Assembly (NCBI GenBank): GCA_020851975.1
Contig: JADZBS010000025.1
Location: 19,372 to 83,371 of the forward strand
DNA length: 64,000 bases
Direction of reading: 5' to 3'
Source: Gammaproteobacteria bacterium
GTDB lineage: Bacteria > Pseudomonadota > Gammaproteobacteria > Steroidobacterales > GCA-2729495
Part shown: piece after piece, positions 53,459-62,568 of the stretch
How the letters are laid out: every line of letters starts with the position of its first letter
Numbering within the stretch: the stretch's first letter is position 1
Position numbers and translations under genes: made by a program
Notes under the pieces: model-generated
Database searches by the model: none
The model's input: the letters and a program-made list of their open reading frames with translations, nothing else
What the model was told of the DNA's origin: nothing

Positions 53459-54595
53459 ATGAACAGCCGAACACTCGTCACGTTGCTCGCCGTGCTCGCC
53501 ACGCTGGCTGCTCTCGCCATTGCCGTGTCGATGTCGCAACAGCCGGCCGGGCCGGCCGGCGACGCACTGGTGGCGGGCCTGAAGGACCAGCTCAACGACG
53601 TCACACGCATCGTGGTGAAGGCCGGCGGTGACAGGACCGTGGCCACGCTCGAGCGGCGTGAAGGCGGCTGGGTGGTCCTCGAGCGCGATGCCTACCCCGC
53701 CGACGTCGGCCGCATCCGCCGCAACCTGATCGCACTGGCCGAGGCCACGCTGCTCGAGGAGAAGACCTCGAACCCCGAGTTCCACGACCGGCTCAAGGTC
53801 GAGGACATCGAGAAGGAAGGCGCCGGTGGCCTGCGCCTGGACATCGGTATCGGCGAGCAGGTCACGGGCGTGATCATCGGCGCCACGGGCGTCGGCGGCG
53901 GCGAGCGCGCCTATGCACGCCGTCCAGGCGAGGCAACCAGCTGGCTCGTCGGTGGTGACTTCGATCTGCCGCAGGACACCGGCGACTGGCTCGACAAGCT
54001 GATCGTCGACCTGCCGGCGGCGCGCGTGCAGGCCGTGACCGTCACCCAGCCGGATGGCGCCGTGCTGCGAATCGAGAAGGCCGGGCCCGAGGCCGGCGAA
54101 TTCCAGGTCCGCGGCGTGCCGGCCGGGCGCGAACTGTCGTTCCCCGGCGTCGGCAACGCCATCGGCAGCGCGCTGGCCGGCCTGGAACTCGACGGGGTGG
54201 AGCCGGCCGCGGGCTTCGCACCCGGTGACGTGCAGCCGGTGACGGCCCGCTTCGAAACATTCGATGGTCTCGTCGTCGAGGCGCAGGCGTACCGCCTGCC
54301 CACAGGCCTCAAACTGCGTCTGGCTGCCACGGCTGATGCTGCGCTGGCGGAGCGTTTCGCTGCCGTCGGAGCCACCCAGGCTCCGGCTGGAGAGAGTGCG
54401 GACAAAGCAGCGAATAACGGCACGGCGACGACTCCGCGCAAGAGCGTCGAGGCCGTGCAGGCCGAGGCGCAGGCGCTGCAGGCGCGCCTCGCCGGCTGGG
54501 TCTACTCGGTCCCCGGCTACAAGTCCGAGCAACTCTCGAAGCGGATGGAAGACCTGCTGGTGTCGAAGCTCGCCGGGCCGCCGAAGCCGTTCTGA
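53459..54595 (+). CDS. DUF4340-domain protein, partner of the GldAFG-like ABC system
   Basis: The 378-residue protein has a short N-terminal membrane segment (LVTLLAVLATLAALAIAV) and a beta-rich DUF4340 region with RREGGWVVLERDAYPADVGR and LKVEDIEKEGAGGLRLDI, usual partners of GldG proteins. Gene spacing (4 bases) shows it belongs to the same operon. It is the last gene before a tandem repeat array. Function is unproven in the family. Confidence 0.85.
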   Translation: MNSRTLVTLLAVLATLAALAIAVSMSQQPAGPAGDALVAGLKDQLNDVTRIVVKAGGDRTVATLERREGGWVVLERDAYPADVGRIRRNLIALAEATLLEEKTSNPEFHDRLKVEDIEKEGAGGLRLDIGIGEQVTGVIIGATGVGGGERAYARRPGEATSWLVGGDFDLPQDTGDWLDKLIVDLPAARVQAVTVTQPDGAVLRIEKAGPEAGEFQVRGVPAGRELSFPGVGNAIGSALAGLELDGVEPAAGFAPGDVQPVTARFETFDGLVVEAQAYRLPTGLKLRLAATADAALAERFAAVGATQAPAGESADKAANNGTATTPRKSVEAVQAEAQALQARLAGWVYSVPGYKSEQLSKRMEDLLVSKLAGPPKPF

Positions 54596-54605
54596 TCGGG
54601 CGGGA

Positions 54606-54783
54606 AATCGGTCGCGACTGGCGTCGCTCCTACGGGGCTTCGATCAGGCGGGGTGCGGGAATCGGTCGCGACTGGCGTCGCTCCTACGGGGCTTCGATCA
54701 GGCGGGGTGCGGGAATCGGTCGCGACTGGCGTCGCTCCTACAGCGTCGCTCCTACGGCGTCGCTCCTACGGCGTCGCTCCTAC
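54606..54783. repeat. Tandem REP-like array (54-base units plus 14-base units)
   Basis: Units starting AATCGGTCGCGACTGGCGTC recur at 54606, 54660 and 54714, a constant 54-base period for two full units and a partial third. From 54728 the 14-mer GGCGTCGCTCCTAC (or AGCGTCGCTCCTAC) repeats four times in tandem to 54783. The reverse complement GTAGGAGCGACGCCAGTCGC is the core of the REP/SMAG-type repeats found in Xanthomonadaceae and Pseudomonas. The array fills nearly all the space between the DUF4340 stop and the dmeF stop; the dmeF TAG is supplied by the repeat itself. Confidence 0.9.
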
Positions 54784-55763
54784 GGGGGGCAGACCTGGAC
54801 TTCGATGGTTGCGTGCATGATTTCGGCGTGCACCGCGAGGCGCTCGCGGATCCGTGCGGGCGTGAGTGTCGCATCGTGCGTCACGACGGTCAGCGCGCAG
54901 GCGTAGGCGCCCCTGCCGACGCGCCAGACGTGCAGGTCCGTGATGCGCGTGTCACCGGCCTCGGGACCGGTCTCGACCACTTCGCGGATTTCATCCACGA
55001 CCGGGTGATCCATTTCGCGATCGAGCAGGACCTTGCCCGTCTCGACGAGCAGGCCGCGCGCCCAGATCGCCACCAGCGCCGCCCCGACGATGCCCATCGC
55101 CGGGTCGAGCCAGCTCCAGCCATAGAACCAGCCGCCGAAGAGCGCCACCAGCGCCAGGACCGAGGTTGCGGCATCGGTGATGACGTGGACGTAGGCGGAC
55201 TTCAGGTTCAGGTCGTGGTGGCCTTCGTGGCTCCGGGCCTCGCCGGCTCCTGCGTGAGCATGCCCGTCGCCGTGCGCGTGCCCGTGGTCATGGTCGTGAT
55301 CGTGGCCGTGCGCCCGGCCGAGGATCAGGGCGCAGACGACGTTCACCGCCAGGCCGAGGGCGGCCACGGCGATGGCTTCCTGGTAGCGGATGGCCTGCGG
55401 TTCGATGATGCGCTCGACCGAGCCGATCACCATCACGGCGGCCACGCCGAGGAGGGAAATCGCACTGGCAAAACCGCCGAGGATCTCGATCTTCCAGGTG
55501 CCGAAGGCGAAGCGCGGATCCCGCGCGTAGCGCCGCGCTGCGGCGTAGGCGAAGGCGCTGAGCCCGATGGCCAGGGCGTGCGAGCTCATGTGCCAGCCGT
55601 CGGCGAGCAGTGCCATCGAGTTGAACCACCAGCCGGCGACGATCTCCAGGACCATGGTCACCGCCGTGATCCACATGACCAGGCGCGTGCTGCGCTCGGC
55701 GGCGTGGCTGCCCTGGTCGAAGACGTGATCGTGATGCCAGGCGGTCAGATCGTCCGTGTGCAT
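54780..55763 (-). CDS. dmeF: DmeF-type Co(II)/Ni(II) efflux transporter (CDF family)
   Basis: The 327-residue cation diffusion facilitator begins MHTDDLTAWHHDHVF, as DmeF proteins do, and has SMALLADGWHMSSHALAIGL, with the metal-binding HxxxD set, and YVHVITDAATSVLALVALFG in a later span. A His-rich loop (about residues 150-182, repeated HD/HG pairs) sits between spans 4 and 5 and likely binds metal before export. The TAG stop is part of the tandem repeat at 54606-54783. No DmeR repressor is adjacent. It diverges from the PAS kinase. Confidence 0.9.
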   Translation of the reverse strand: MHTDDLTAWHHDHVFDQGSHAAERSTRLVMWITAVTMVLEIVAGWWFNSMALLADGWHMSSHALAIGLSAFAYAAARRYARDPRFAFGTWKIEILGGFASAISLLGVAAVMVIGSVERIIEPQAIRYQEAIAVAALGLAVNVVCALILGRAHGHDHDHDHGHAHGDGHAHAGAGEARSHEGHHDLNLKSAYVHVITDAATSVLALVALFGGWFYGWSWLDPAMGIVGAALVAIWARGLLVETGKVLLDREMDHPVVDEIREVVETGPEAGDTRITDLHVWRVGRGAYACALTVVTHDATLTPARIRERLAVHAEIMHATIEVQVCPP

Positions 55764-55943
55764 GCTCGGGCTTCCGCTCGTCACCGGCCAGCCGGTGCAG
55801 CCCGACTTGTACCACATCCGTGCCGGACCGGGCCGGTGCCGCGGCACCCGGCCTCCCGACCCGGTGCCGCTCGACGCGCAGGCCTGGCCTGCTCCCCCGC
55901 CAACTGGCCCCGGCCCGGGCTGCCGGTGTATCGTGTCGCTGCC

Positions 55944-57119
55944 GTGTCCACACCGCCCGACAATGCGAGCCGTACCGAACCGGCCGGCAATCAGCATCCA
56001 CTGGCCTCGGCACTCTCCGATCTCGCCGAATTCGACGCGCTGCTCGATGCGGCCGTCGACGCCATCGTCGCCATCGACCAGAAGGGCCTGATCATCCGCT
56101 TCAACAAGGCCGCCGAAGAGATGTTCGGGTACACGGCAGCCGAGGTGGACGGCAAGCCGCTCAATCTCCTCATGGGCCCCGGCGAGGTGTCCGATCACCA
56201 GGGCTTCGTCACCCGCTACCTGCGAACGGGTGCCCGGCGCATCATCGGGCGGGTTCGTGAGGTGCAGGCCCGCCGGCGCGACGGCACGGAGTTCCCGGCC
56301 TCGCTCTCGGTGGGCGAGGCGCGCTCCCCGCAGGGCCTGCGTTTCATCGGCCTGATCCGTGACCTGACCAGCCAGAAGCAGGCCGAGGAGGAGGCACTGC
56401 GCCACCGCGAGCAGCTCATGCACGCCAGCCGGCTCACCACCATGGGCGAGATGGCAGCGGCCATGGGGCACGAGCTGAACCAGCCGCTCGCCGCCATCGC
56501 CACCTATACGGCCGCCTGCCAGCGCTTCCTCATGCAGGGCGACGGCTCACGCGAGGACGTCCTGGCTGCCTTGCGCGAGATCGGCGCCCAGGCACACCGC
56601 ACGGCCGAGGTCATCCAGCGCATGCGGGATTTCACCCGCAGCCGCGCCTCGCAGCGCAAAGCCGTGCGGCTCCATGCCCTGGTCGAGGAAATCTGGCCAC
56701 TCGCCGAACTCGACGCCAAGGCGCACCACGTGCGCCTGCACGTGGACATCGACCCGGAACTGCCGGCGATCTATGCAGACGGGGTGCAGATCCAGCAGGT
56801 CATCCTGAACCTGCTGCGCAACGGGGTCGACGCCATGAAGAACATCCCGGAGAACCGGCGAGAATTGCACCTGAGGGCCTACACCGAGTCCCCGCGCATG
56901 CTGCGTGTCGATACCGCGGACCAGGGGCATGGTGTGCCCGACGCCGTGCGTGAACAACTGTTCACGCCGTTCTTCACCACGAAGGACACCGGCATGGGCA
57001 TGGGGCTCGCCATCAGCCGGTCCATCATCACGGCCCATGGCGGCAAGCTCGACTGCGCCAACAACCCCGACGGCGGCGCCACCTTCTTCTTCACCCTGCC
57101 GACGGCACTCCAGCAGTAG
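55944..57119 (+). CDS. PAS-domain histidine kinase (NtrB/FixL-type), orphan
   Basis: The 391-residue cytosolic kinase has one PAS domain (about 30-145, IIRFNKAAEEMFGYTAAEVD), the H-box GEMAAAMGHELNQPLAAIAT with the phosphorylated His, the N-box NLLRNGVDAMKNI and the G-boxes DQGHGVP and KDTGMGMGLAISRSI. No membrane span, so the signal is cytosolic. The GTG at 55944 is preferred to another in-frame GTG at 55926; no ribosome site decides. No response regulator is next to it, so the partner is elsewhere. Confidence 0.88.
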   Translation: MSTPPDNASRTEPAGNQHPLASALSDLAEFDALLDAAVDAIVAIDQKGLIIRFNKAAEEMFGYTAAEVDGKPLNLLMGPGEVSDHQGFVTRYLRTGARRIIGRVREVQARRRDGTEFPASLSVGEARSPQGLRFIGLIRDLTSQKQAEEEALRHREQLMHASRLTTMGEMAAAMGHELNQPLAAIATYTAACQRFLMQGDGSREDVLAALREIGAQAHRTAEVIQRMRDFTRSRASQRKAVRLHALVEEIWPLAELDAKAHHVRLHVDIDPELPAIYADGVQIQQVILNLLRNGVDAMKNIPENRRELHLRAYTESPRMLRVDTADQGHGVPDAVREQLFTPFFTTKDTGMGMGLAISRSIITAHGGKLDCANNPDGGATFFFTLPTALQQ

Positions 57120-57145
57120 CAGCTCCACCGTCGCCTGCGGGCTGA

Positions 57146-57703
57146 TCAGGAAAAGCAGGGCCCGTGCAGCCTGGTCACGAGCGTATGGCGCATGCCGCGG
57201 ATGACCGGCTCCACGCGGTGCAGCAGGTAGGAAGGGAAGATCGCGGTGCTGCCCTGTGCCGGACGCAGCGGTTCGCTGCCGTCCATGAAACGCAGGTCGC
57301 CACCCTCGAACTCCTCCGGCGGCGTCAGGAACGTGACCATCGTCAGTTTCCGCGAAGCGGTGAGACCGGCGCCGAGGTCCATGTGCCAGTCGAAGAATCC
57401 CTCGGGCCCGTACTCCAGAACGTGCATCGTCATGCGGTCGTCGATCTGGAAGCGGTAGGCGCGCTCGTTCGCCTCGAGTGCCAGCCTGCGCAGCCGCTGG
57501 TAGACCCAGGCGAACTCGCGGTTGCGGGGCACGTCGCGCTCGATGGTGCGCCGGCGCTGGTAGTCGACACGCGTGCCGAGATCGCTGTGATCGGTGACCA
57601 GCGCCTGCGTTTCGGGCAGCGGCACGCTGCTGAGCCACAGGCACTCGTCGCTCGTGAAGACGGCGGGCATCTGCCCGACGGCGGTCATGTAGGGATTGTC
57701 CAA
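57146..57703 (-). CDS. 2-oxoglutarate/Fe(II)-dependent oxygenase
   Basis: The 185-residue protein has the metal triad in FFDWHMDLG (His107, Asp109) and SYLLHRVEPV (His162), plus Arg172 in RGMRHTLVTR for 2-oxoglutarate binding. The layout matches PKHD-type/prolyl hydroxylase-like enzymes such as YbiX. It likely hydroxylates a protein or small-molecule substrate, which cannot be predicted. It is convergent with the kinase and co-oriented with the methyltransferase gene downstream of a 94-base gap. Confidence 0.82.
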   Translation of the reverse strand: MDNPYMTAVGQMPAVFTSDECLWLSSVPLPETQALVTDHSDLGTRVDYQRRRTIERDVPRNREFAWVYQRLRRLALEANERAYRFQIDDRMTMHVLEYGPEGFFDWHMDLGAGLTASRKLTMVTFLTPPEEFEGGDLRFMDGSEPLRPAQGSTAIFPSYLLHRVEPVIRGMRHTLVTRLHGPCFS

Positions 57704-57797
57704 GGCTCCTGCTCCGTGCGCACGAAGCCGGGGACGGGTCGCTGACCCGTCCTGCGGCCGGCCGGTGATCGTGCCACCCCCGGCACGGGTCGTCGGG

Positions 57798-58652
57798 TCA
57801 GACGATGGCGCTCATCATCTGGGTCGTGAAGTCGAGATACAGGCCGTCGGTCCTGCCTTCAAAGTACCGATGTGACGCCAGCGCATGACTGAAGTGCTCG
57901 GTGCGGCTGAAACCCAGCTCACGCAGCGTTCGCTGCAGCTCCTGCGGACCGAAACGACTCAGCCACGGCTCGCCGAAACGCTGCACCATGGCCGTGATTC
58001 CCTTCATCGCCTCGCGCTCGGTGCGATTGAGCTCGGTGTCATCCATGACGAAGTCGAAGACGATCTGGCTGCCCGCCGGCAGGCTCCCCACGAAGCGAAA
58101 AACGTCCAGAACCGCCTCGCGATTGAGGTAGTAGGACACGCCGAGCCAGGAAAAGAACGCAGGCTGCTCACGGTCGAAGCCGCTGGCCGCCAGCCGCCCG
58201 GCGAGCGAATCCTTCTCGAAATCCACAGCCACGTGATGCAGCCGGTCGCCGATCGCCACACCGGCGCGATGCAGTCGCTCCAGCTTCCAGCGCTGGGTGT
58301 CCGGGTGATCGATCTCGAACGTGTCGATCTGGCCGGCCGGATGTCCTGGGCGGTAGGGTGACGTGTCGAGCCCGGCGCCGAGCAGCACGTACTGGCGCAC
58401 ACCGCGACCGATCGCCACCGCGAGTTCGTCCTCGGCGAAGCGGCTGCGCATGCAGATCAGCGAGCGCGACTTGACGAGCGGTGCCGTCGCCAGCCGCTCG
58501 CGGTCAGCCGAGAGCCTCTCCTCGAAGCCGGGCCCCAGCAGCGTCGCTGCCAGCGGATCCTGCAGGATCTTCGGCTCGCCGTCGATCACCATGTGCACGG
58601 CCCGGAGGTAAGCCGACCCCTCGGCCATGCGGCTGTGCTTGCCTGATTCCAA
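57798..58652 (-). CDS. TCMP/leucine-carboxyl-methyltransferase-type SAM methyltransferase
   Basis: The 284-residue enzyme has SRMAEGSAYLRAVHMVIDGE at the start, VRQYVLLGAGLDTSPYRPGH (SAM motif), DTFEIDHPDTQRWKLERL, AVDFEKDSLAGRLAASGFDR and FFSWLGVSYYLNREAVLDVF, as in the TIGR00027/Ppm1 family. The TTG at 58652 is chosen over the ATG at 58628: GAGGA lies 7 bases before TTG, and the family begins just before the SR.AEG block. Substrate unknown. Confidence 0.82.
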   Translation of the reverse strand: MESGKHSRMAEGSAYLRAVHMVIDGEPKILQDPLAATLLGPGFEERLSADRERLATAPLVKSRSLICMRSRFAEDELAVAIGRGVRQYVLLGAGLDTSPYRPGHPAGQIDTFEIDHPDTQRWKLERLHRAGVAIGDRLHHVAVDFEKDSLAGRLAASGFDREQPAFFSWLGVSYYLNREAVLDVFRFVGSLPAGSQIVFDFVMDDTELNRTEREAMKGITAMVQRFGEPWLSRFGPQELQRTLRELGFSRTEHFSHALASHRYFEGRTDGLYLDFTTQMMSAIV

Positions 58653-58722
58653 TGCCCGGTCCTCGTCGTGGTTGGGTACGGCAGTATAGTACCAACGCGC
58701 CGCTCCGGCCGGCCGGGCACCG

Positions 58723-59376
58723 TCAGGTCGGCTTGGCGGTGCCGAGCCAGGCCATGGCGAGCACCAGGAGTGCACTGGCCAGGAGCGGCCACTGAAGGCG
58801 GTGCAGCGGTGCTGCCACGCTCGCCCCTCCCTTGAGGAGGCTCACGGTCTCACGGCGCAGTTGCAGCGTTGCCCGGCGCGCGGGGATGCTCGTCAGGAGC
58901 AGCAGGCCGAAGATTGCGAGCTTCGCGGCGAGCCACCGTGCTTCGAGCATGTGGGTCATGCCGAGAAAAATGACGCTGGCCCCGTCCCAGACCTGGCCCA
59001 TGCCCCAGACTCCCCGCAGCAGGCCTTCCACGGCTGCGACCACGCGTCCGCCGCCGCGTGCTGCCGCCCGGTCGGCGAGCCGCATCACCACGAGCAGCAC
59101 GGCCGGCAACATCCACGGCATGGCGCGCCACACCGGGTGGTCGAGGCGGTAGGCATCGAGCACGCGCGCCAGCTCGAACCCGGCGGCAAACATCAGCACC
59201 AGGGCGACATCGGCAAGAACGCCGAGCCCGAGGACGGCGCGCACGGCGAACCCGCGCACGGCCGGCTCCAGGCCCGGCCTGGCCCCGGCCCTGGCGAACC
59301 AGACCTGGCCGACTTGTCCCGCGAGCAGGGTCGCGAGGAGGAGCAGGTGGGCGTAGAGCGCCAGCGAGTAAGTCAT
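58723..59376 (-). CDS. Integral membrane protein of unknown function (CopD/DUF2269-like)
   Basis: The 217-residue protein has about five to six hydrophobic segments, from SLALYAHLLLLATLLAGQVG to LLASALLVLAMAWLGTA. A His at residue 10, in the first segment, and TSIPARRATLQLRRETVSLL near the end recall the CopD/DUF2269 group, but no diagnostic motif is certain. It could be a small transport or electron-transfer membrane protein. It lies 70 bases upstream of the methyltransferase gene on the same strand. Confidence 0.55.
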   Translation of the reverse strand: MTYSLALYAHLLLLATLLAGQVGQVWFARAGARPGLEPAVRGFAVRAVLGLGVLADVALVLMFAAGFELARVLDAYRLDHPVWRAMPWMLPAVLLVVMRLADRAAARGGGRVVAAVEGLLRGVWGMGQVWDGASVIFLGMTHMLEARWLAAKLAIFGLLLLTSIPARRATLQLRRETVSLLKGGASVAAPLHRLQWPLLASALLVLAMAWLGTAKPT

Positions 59377-59497
59377 GGGGCTCCGCAGGCGGCTGCGCCG
59401 CCGGGTGGGGCACGACCCGACCGGGAGCCGGGCGAGGCGCTCGACACGACTCGCCCGCTGTCCCGGTCAGGCCGGTGACCGCAATACGCCGTGGTCA

Positions 59498-60704
59498 CTA
59501 GCCGCCGAAGCGGTAGCCCACACGCACGCCGTAGCTGCGCTCGTCGGGCTTGATCGGCGTCTGGTTCAGCGGCAGCACGAAGGTGAACGGCGGCGGGAAC
59601 GGGACGACCCGGATGCCCGAGTTGTAGGTATTCCCGAACGTGCTCTTCACCGTGTCGTCGTCGAAGGCGTTGTCGACATGCGTCAGCGACTTCAGCGCCA
59701 CCGGCCCGAAGTCGTAGTCGAGCGTCAGCGTGGCGCGCGCGACCTCACGGTCCGCCCCGGGGTAGTCGCCGCCCGTACGCGGATTGGCCCAGTTGGTCAC
59801 CTGCAGGTCGTCACCGTCCGGGATCGAGCGTACCGCCAGGACCGAGGTCACGGCCGGCGAGATCACCGTGCCGAGCGCACTCGCCGGCACCATGACTGTC
59901 TCGGTCGGTGCCACCGCGCTGTACGGCGACTGCGAGAACTCGTCATTGGTGTACTCGGCGCGAACCCGCGCCGTGAAGGCGTCCGTGATGTTCCACAGCA
60001 GGTCGCCCGACACGCCGGAGCCTTCCGCACCGCCGGTGTCGTTCCCCGTGTAGGAGTTGTCATAGAAGCCGTCGTTGTTCCAGGTGGCCGCATTGAGCCC
60101 GCCGAACAGCACGCCCGGGATCAGCGGGCCGCTCAGCCCTGCCTTCAGCTCCACGTTAGTTCTCGCTGCCGACGTCCAACGCGACGCGTCCCTCGAAGAC
60201 GTCGCCCGGCTTGCGCGTGATGTAGTTGATCGCGCCGGCAAACGCCGTGCGGCCGTACAACGCGTTCTGCGGACCCTTCACGACCTCGATGCGCTCGGCG
60301 TCGAACAGGCGCGGGTTGATCAGCAACCCGCCACCGTTGGTCTGCATGGCCTGATTGGCGATGTCGATGTCGTCGACCAGCACCGCGACGTTCTGCCGTC
60401 CGCGGCTTGGGGCCAGACCACGGATGGTAATCCGCGTGTCCTGTGCTGCGAAGCCCTTGTCGAAGATCACGCCGGAGTCATGGCGGGCCACGTCCTCCGT
60501 GTCCTTGATGCCGAGCTGCGCGATTTCCTCGGCCGTGATCGCGTTCACCACCACCGGCACTTCCTGCAGGTTCTCCTCGCGCTTGCGTGTCGTGACGATG
60601 ATTTCGTCCACCGCCCACGATTCCGTAGACAACGCGAGAACAGCCAAACCCGCTGCCCCCAGGCCGAACAGCCTGGCGGCACGATGCGACCCGTGCTTCA
60701 TCAT
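59498..60704 (-). pseudogene. Decayed TonB-dependent receptor
   Basis: The N-terminal part (60704 down to 60156) has a signal peptide, the TonB box region VDEIIVTTRKREENLQEVPV and a plug domain with RITIRGLAPSRGRQNVAVLV and ERIEVVKGPQNALYGRTAFA. It stops at a TAA after VGSEN; the barrel resumes in another frame at NVELKAGLSGPLIPG and runs to 59498, so a one-base gain or two-base loss broke it. The rest holds only a few barrel strands and then a proper C-terminal strand, YGVRVGYRFGG, so about 300-350 residues are also missing. It cannot make a normal receptor. Confidence 0.85.
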
Positions 60705-60872
60705 TCATTCTCCCTGGAGACTCGCCGCTGCGCGCATCCCCCTCGGATGCGCGCCTGGCACTCGTGAACGTCATTGTAGCCCGGCAAATCATCCGAACGC
60801 GACGGTGATCACCATCGGCCGAACGCCGGTCCCGAGGATTCACCTCGATTGGTCAGGTGGGTTGCGACCCGC

Positions 60873-61418
60873 TCACCGCGGCGGTCCGATTCCCATGCGC
60901 TCGAAGACGTCGCCACGATCGGCGAAATGATGATGCAGGGCTGCCAGCACGTGGCCGACGACGAACACGGTCAGCACGATCCAGTTGACCTCGTGGATCG
61001 CCAGGAAGAAGTCCTCAACCTGCGTGTCCGGTGCCATGACGGCGGGCACCGTGAACAAGCCGAACAGGCCGACCTCCGCGCCGTCGGCCTGCGACATCCC
61101 TATCCCCGCAACGACCTGCAACAGCATGATGGCGTAGAGCAACCAGTGCAGCAGGTGCGCCGCAGGCGCCATCCACGCCGGCCCCGGCAGGTCGGCCGGC
61201 TGCGGGTTGCCGAGCTTCCAGGCGAAGCGCAGCGTGAGCAGCACGCCGATCAGCACCCCGAGAGACCGATGCAGCGATTCGGTGTACGCCTTGTCCGACT
61301 CCGACATCGTCTCCATGTTCAGGGCGAGGAAAGTGGTCAGGCCAATCAGCAGGAACATCGCCCAGTGAAAGACCCGGGCGACGAAGCCATAGCGTTCGGT
61401 CGTGTTACGAAACTGCAT
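60873..61418 (-). CDS. Cytochrome b561
   Basis: The 181-residue, four-span membrane cytochrome has VARVFHWAMFLLIGLTTFLA, YTESLHRSLGVLIGVLLTLR, AAHLLHWLLYAIMLLQVVAG and IHEVNWIVLTVFVVGHVLAA, with His pairs placed to bind two b hemes. It may pass electrons between quinol and a periplasmic acceptor. Start ATG at 61418 matches the family's short N-terminus; a longer frame to 61481 adds charged residues. The gene lies 69 bases downstream of fda. Confidence 0.92.
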   Translation of the reverse strand: MQFRNTTERYGFVARVFHWAMFLLIGLTTFLALNMETMSESDKAYTESLHRSLGVLIGVLLTLRFAWKLGNPQPADLPGPAWMAPAAHLLHWLLYAIMLLQVVAGIGMSQADGAEVGLFGLFTVPAVMAPDTQVEDFFLAIHEVNWIVLTVFVVGHVLAALHHHFADRGDVFERMGIGPPR

Positions 61419-61487
61419 CCGGGGCTCCGGCAGGCGCGCGGCCCCGGCGCGCCTTTCGGCGCCGCCGGTGCCGGCCACCACGGTCGC

Positions 61488-62381
61488 TCAGCTGCGCGAA
61501 GCCTCGAAGATGCTCTGCACCGCCTCGTCCATGGCCGCATCGAAGGCGGCGTCTGACATCTGCGCGGTCAGGCCCTCGACCAGTGCGCGCGAGAAGCTCG
61601 CCACCATGCCGCGCTGGCGGGCCAGGCGGCGATTGGCCTCGGTACGGCTGTAGCCGCCGGACAGCGCCACGACGCGCAGCACGTTGCGGTGCGCGATGCA
61701 GCCGGCGTAGAGGTTTTCCTGCTCCGGCAGCGTGAGCTTCAGCATCACCATCTGGTCGGGCTTCAGGCTGTCGAGCTGCGCGCGGATGCCCGCCTCGAGC
61801 AGCTTCTCCGCACCGGCCTTGTCCGGGCACTTGATGTCCACCTCGGGCTCGATGATCGGCACCAGGCCCGCGGCGACGATCTGCCGTCCCACCTCGAACT
61901 GCTGGCGGACGATGGCATCGATGCCGGCCGCATTCGCCTGCTTGATCACCGAGCGCATCTTGGTGCCGAAGATGTGTTTGGCACGCGCCCTGGCGAGCAA
62001 GGCATCGAGCGCCGGCATCGGCTTCATGAGCTGCACGCCGTCTTTCTCTTCGGCAAGGCCCTTGTCGACCTTGAGGATCGGCACGATGCGCTTCGCGTTC
62101 CAGAGATAATCGGCCGTCGGTTGACCGAGGATCTCGCGATCCATGGTGTTCTCGAAGAGGATCGCGGCGAGGATGCGATCGCCGTTGAACGCCGGCGTGG
62201 TGATGATGCGGGTGCGCATCTGGTGCACCAGCACGTACATCTGCTCCTCGTTCGACCAGGCGTCGTTGCCGATGCCGTACAGGTTCAGGGCCTTCGGGGT
62301 ACTGCCGCCGCTCTGGTCCAGGGCCGCGATGAAGCCATCCTGGGTCCGCATCTTGCGCTTCTGCTGGTCGAACGTGTTCAC
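61488..62381 (-). CDS. fda: Class I fructose-bisphosphate aldolase (Fda type)
   Basis: The 297-residue aldolase closely follows the staphylococcal Fda type: GFIAALDQSGGSTPKALNLY, AILFENTMDREI, IVPILKVDKGLAEEKDGVQL with the Lys region of the Schiff base, FGTKMRSVIKQANAAGI, LVPIIEPEVDIKCPDKA and VVALSGGYSRTEANRRLAR. It splits fructose-1,6-bisphosphate in glycolysis or joins trioses in gluconeogenesis. The GTG at 62381 is preceded by GGAGAAGGATC. It is not homologous to class II Fba. Confidence 0.95.
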   Translation of the reverse strand: MNTFDQQKRKMRTQDGFIAALDQSGGSTPKALNLYGIGNDAWSNEEQMYVLVHQMRTRIITTPAFNGDRILAAILFENTMDREILGQPTADYLWNAKRIVPILKVDKGLAEEKDGVQLMKPMPALDALLARARAKHIFGTKMRSVIKQANAAGIDAIVRQQFEVGRQIVAAGLVPIIEPEVDIKCPDKAGAEKLLEAGIRAQLDSLKPDQMVMLKLTLPEQENLYAGCIAHRNVLRVVALSGGYSRTEANRRLARQRGMVASFSRALVEGLTAQMSDAAFDAAMDEAVQSIFEASRS

Positions 62382-62568
62382 GATCCTTCTCCGCAACGTG
62401 GAAACAGGCCTGCCGCCCGCGGCAGGCCCGGGGTGACGATATTAACGCAGGATCGGGACGACGTTCCTGACCGCCCGGGTTCCCGATGACACTCATTTCC
62501 GCGCGCGCCTCGCCCGTCCACGGCGCCCGGGCGCGCCGTGGCGGCATCCAGCCTGTGCTGGTCGCGGC

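Noticed and set aside
54606..54783. CRISPR-like repeat array
   Set aside because: The intervals between repeats are themselves repeated, not unique spacers, there is no cas gene, and the core matches REP/SMAG-type repeats.
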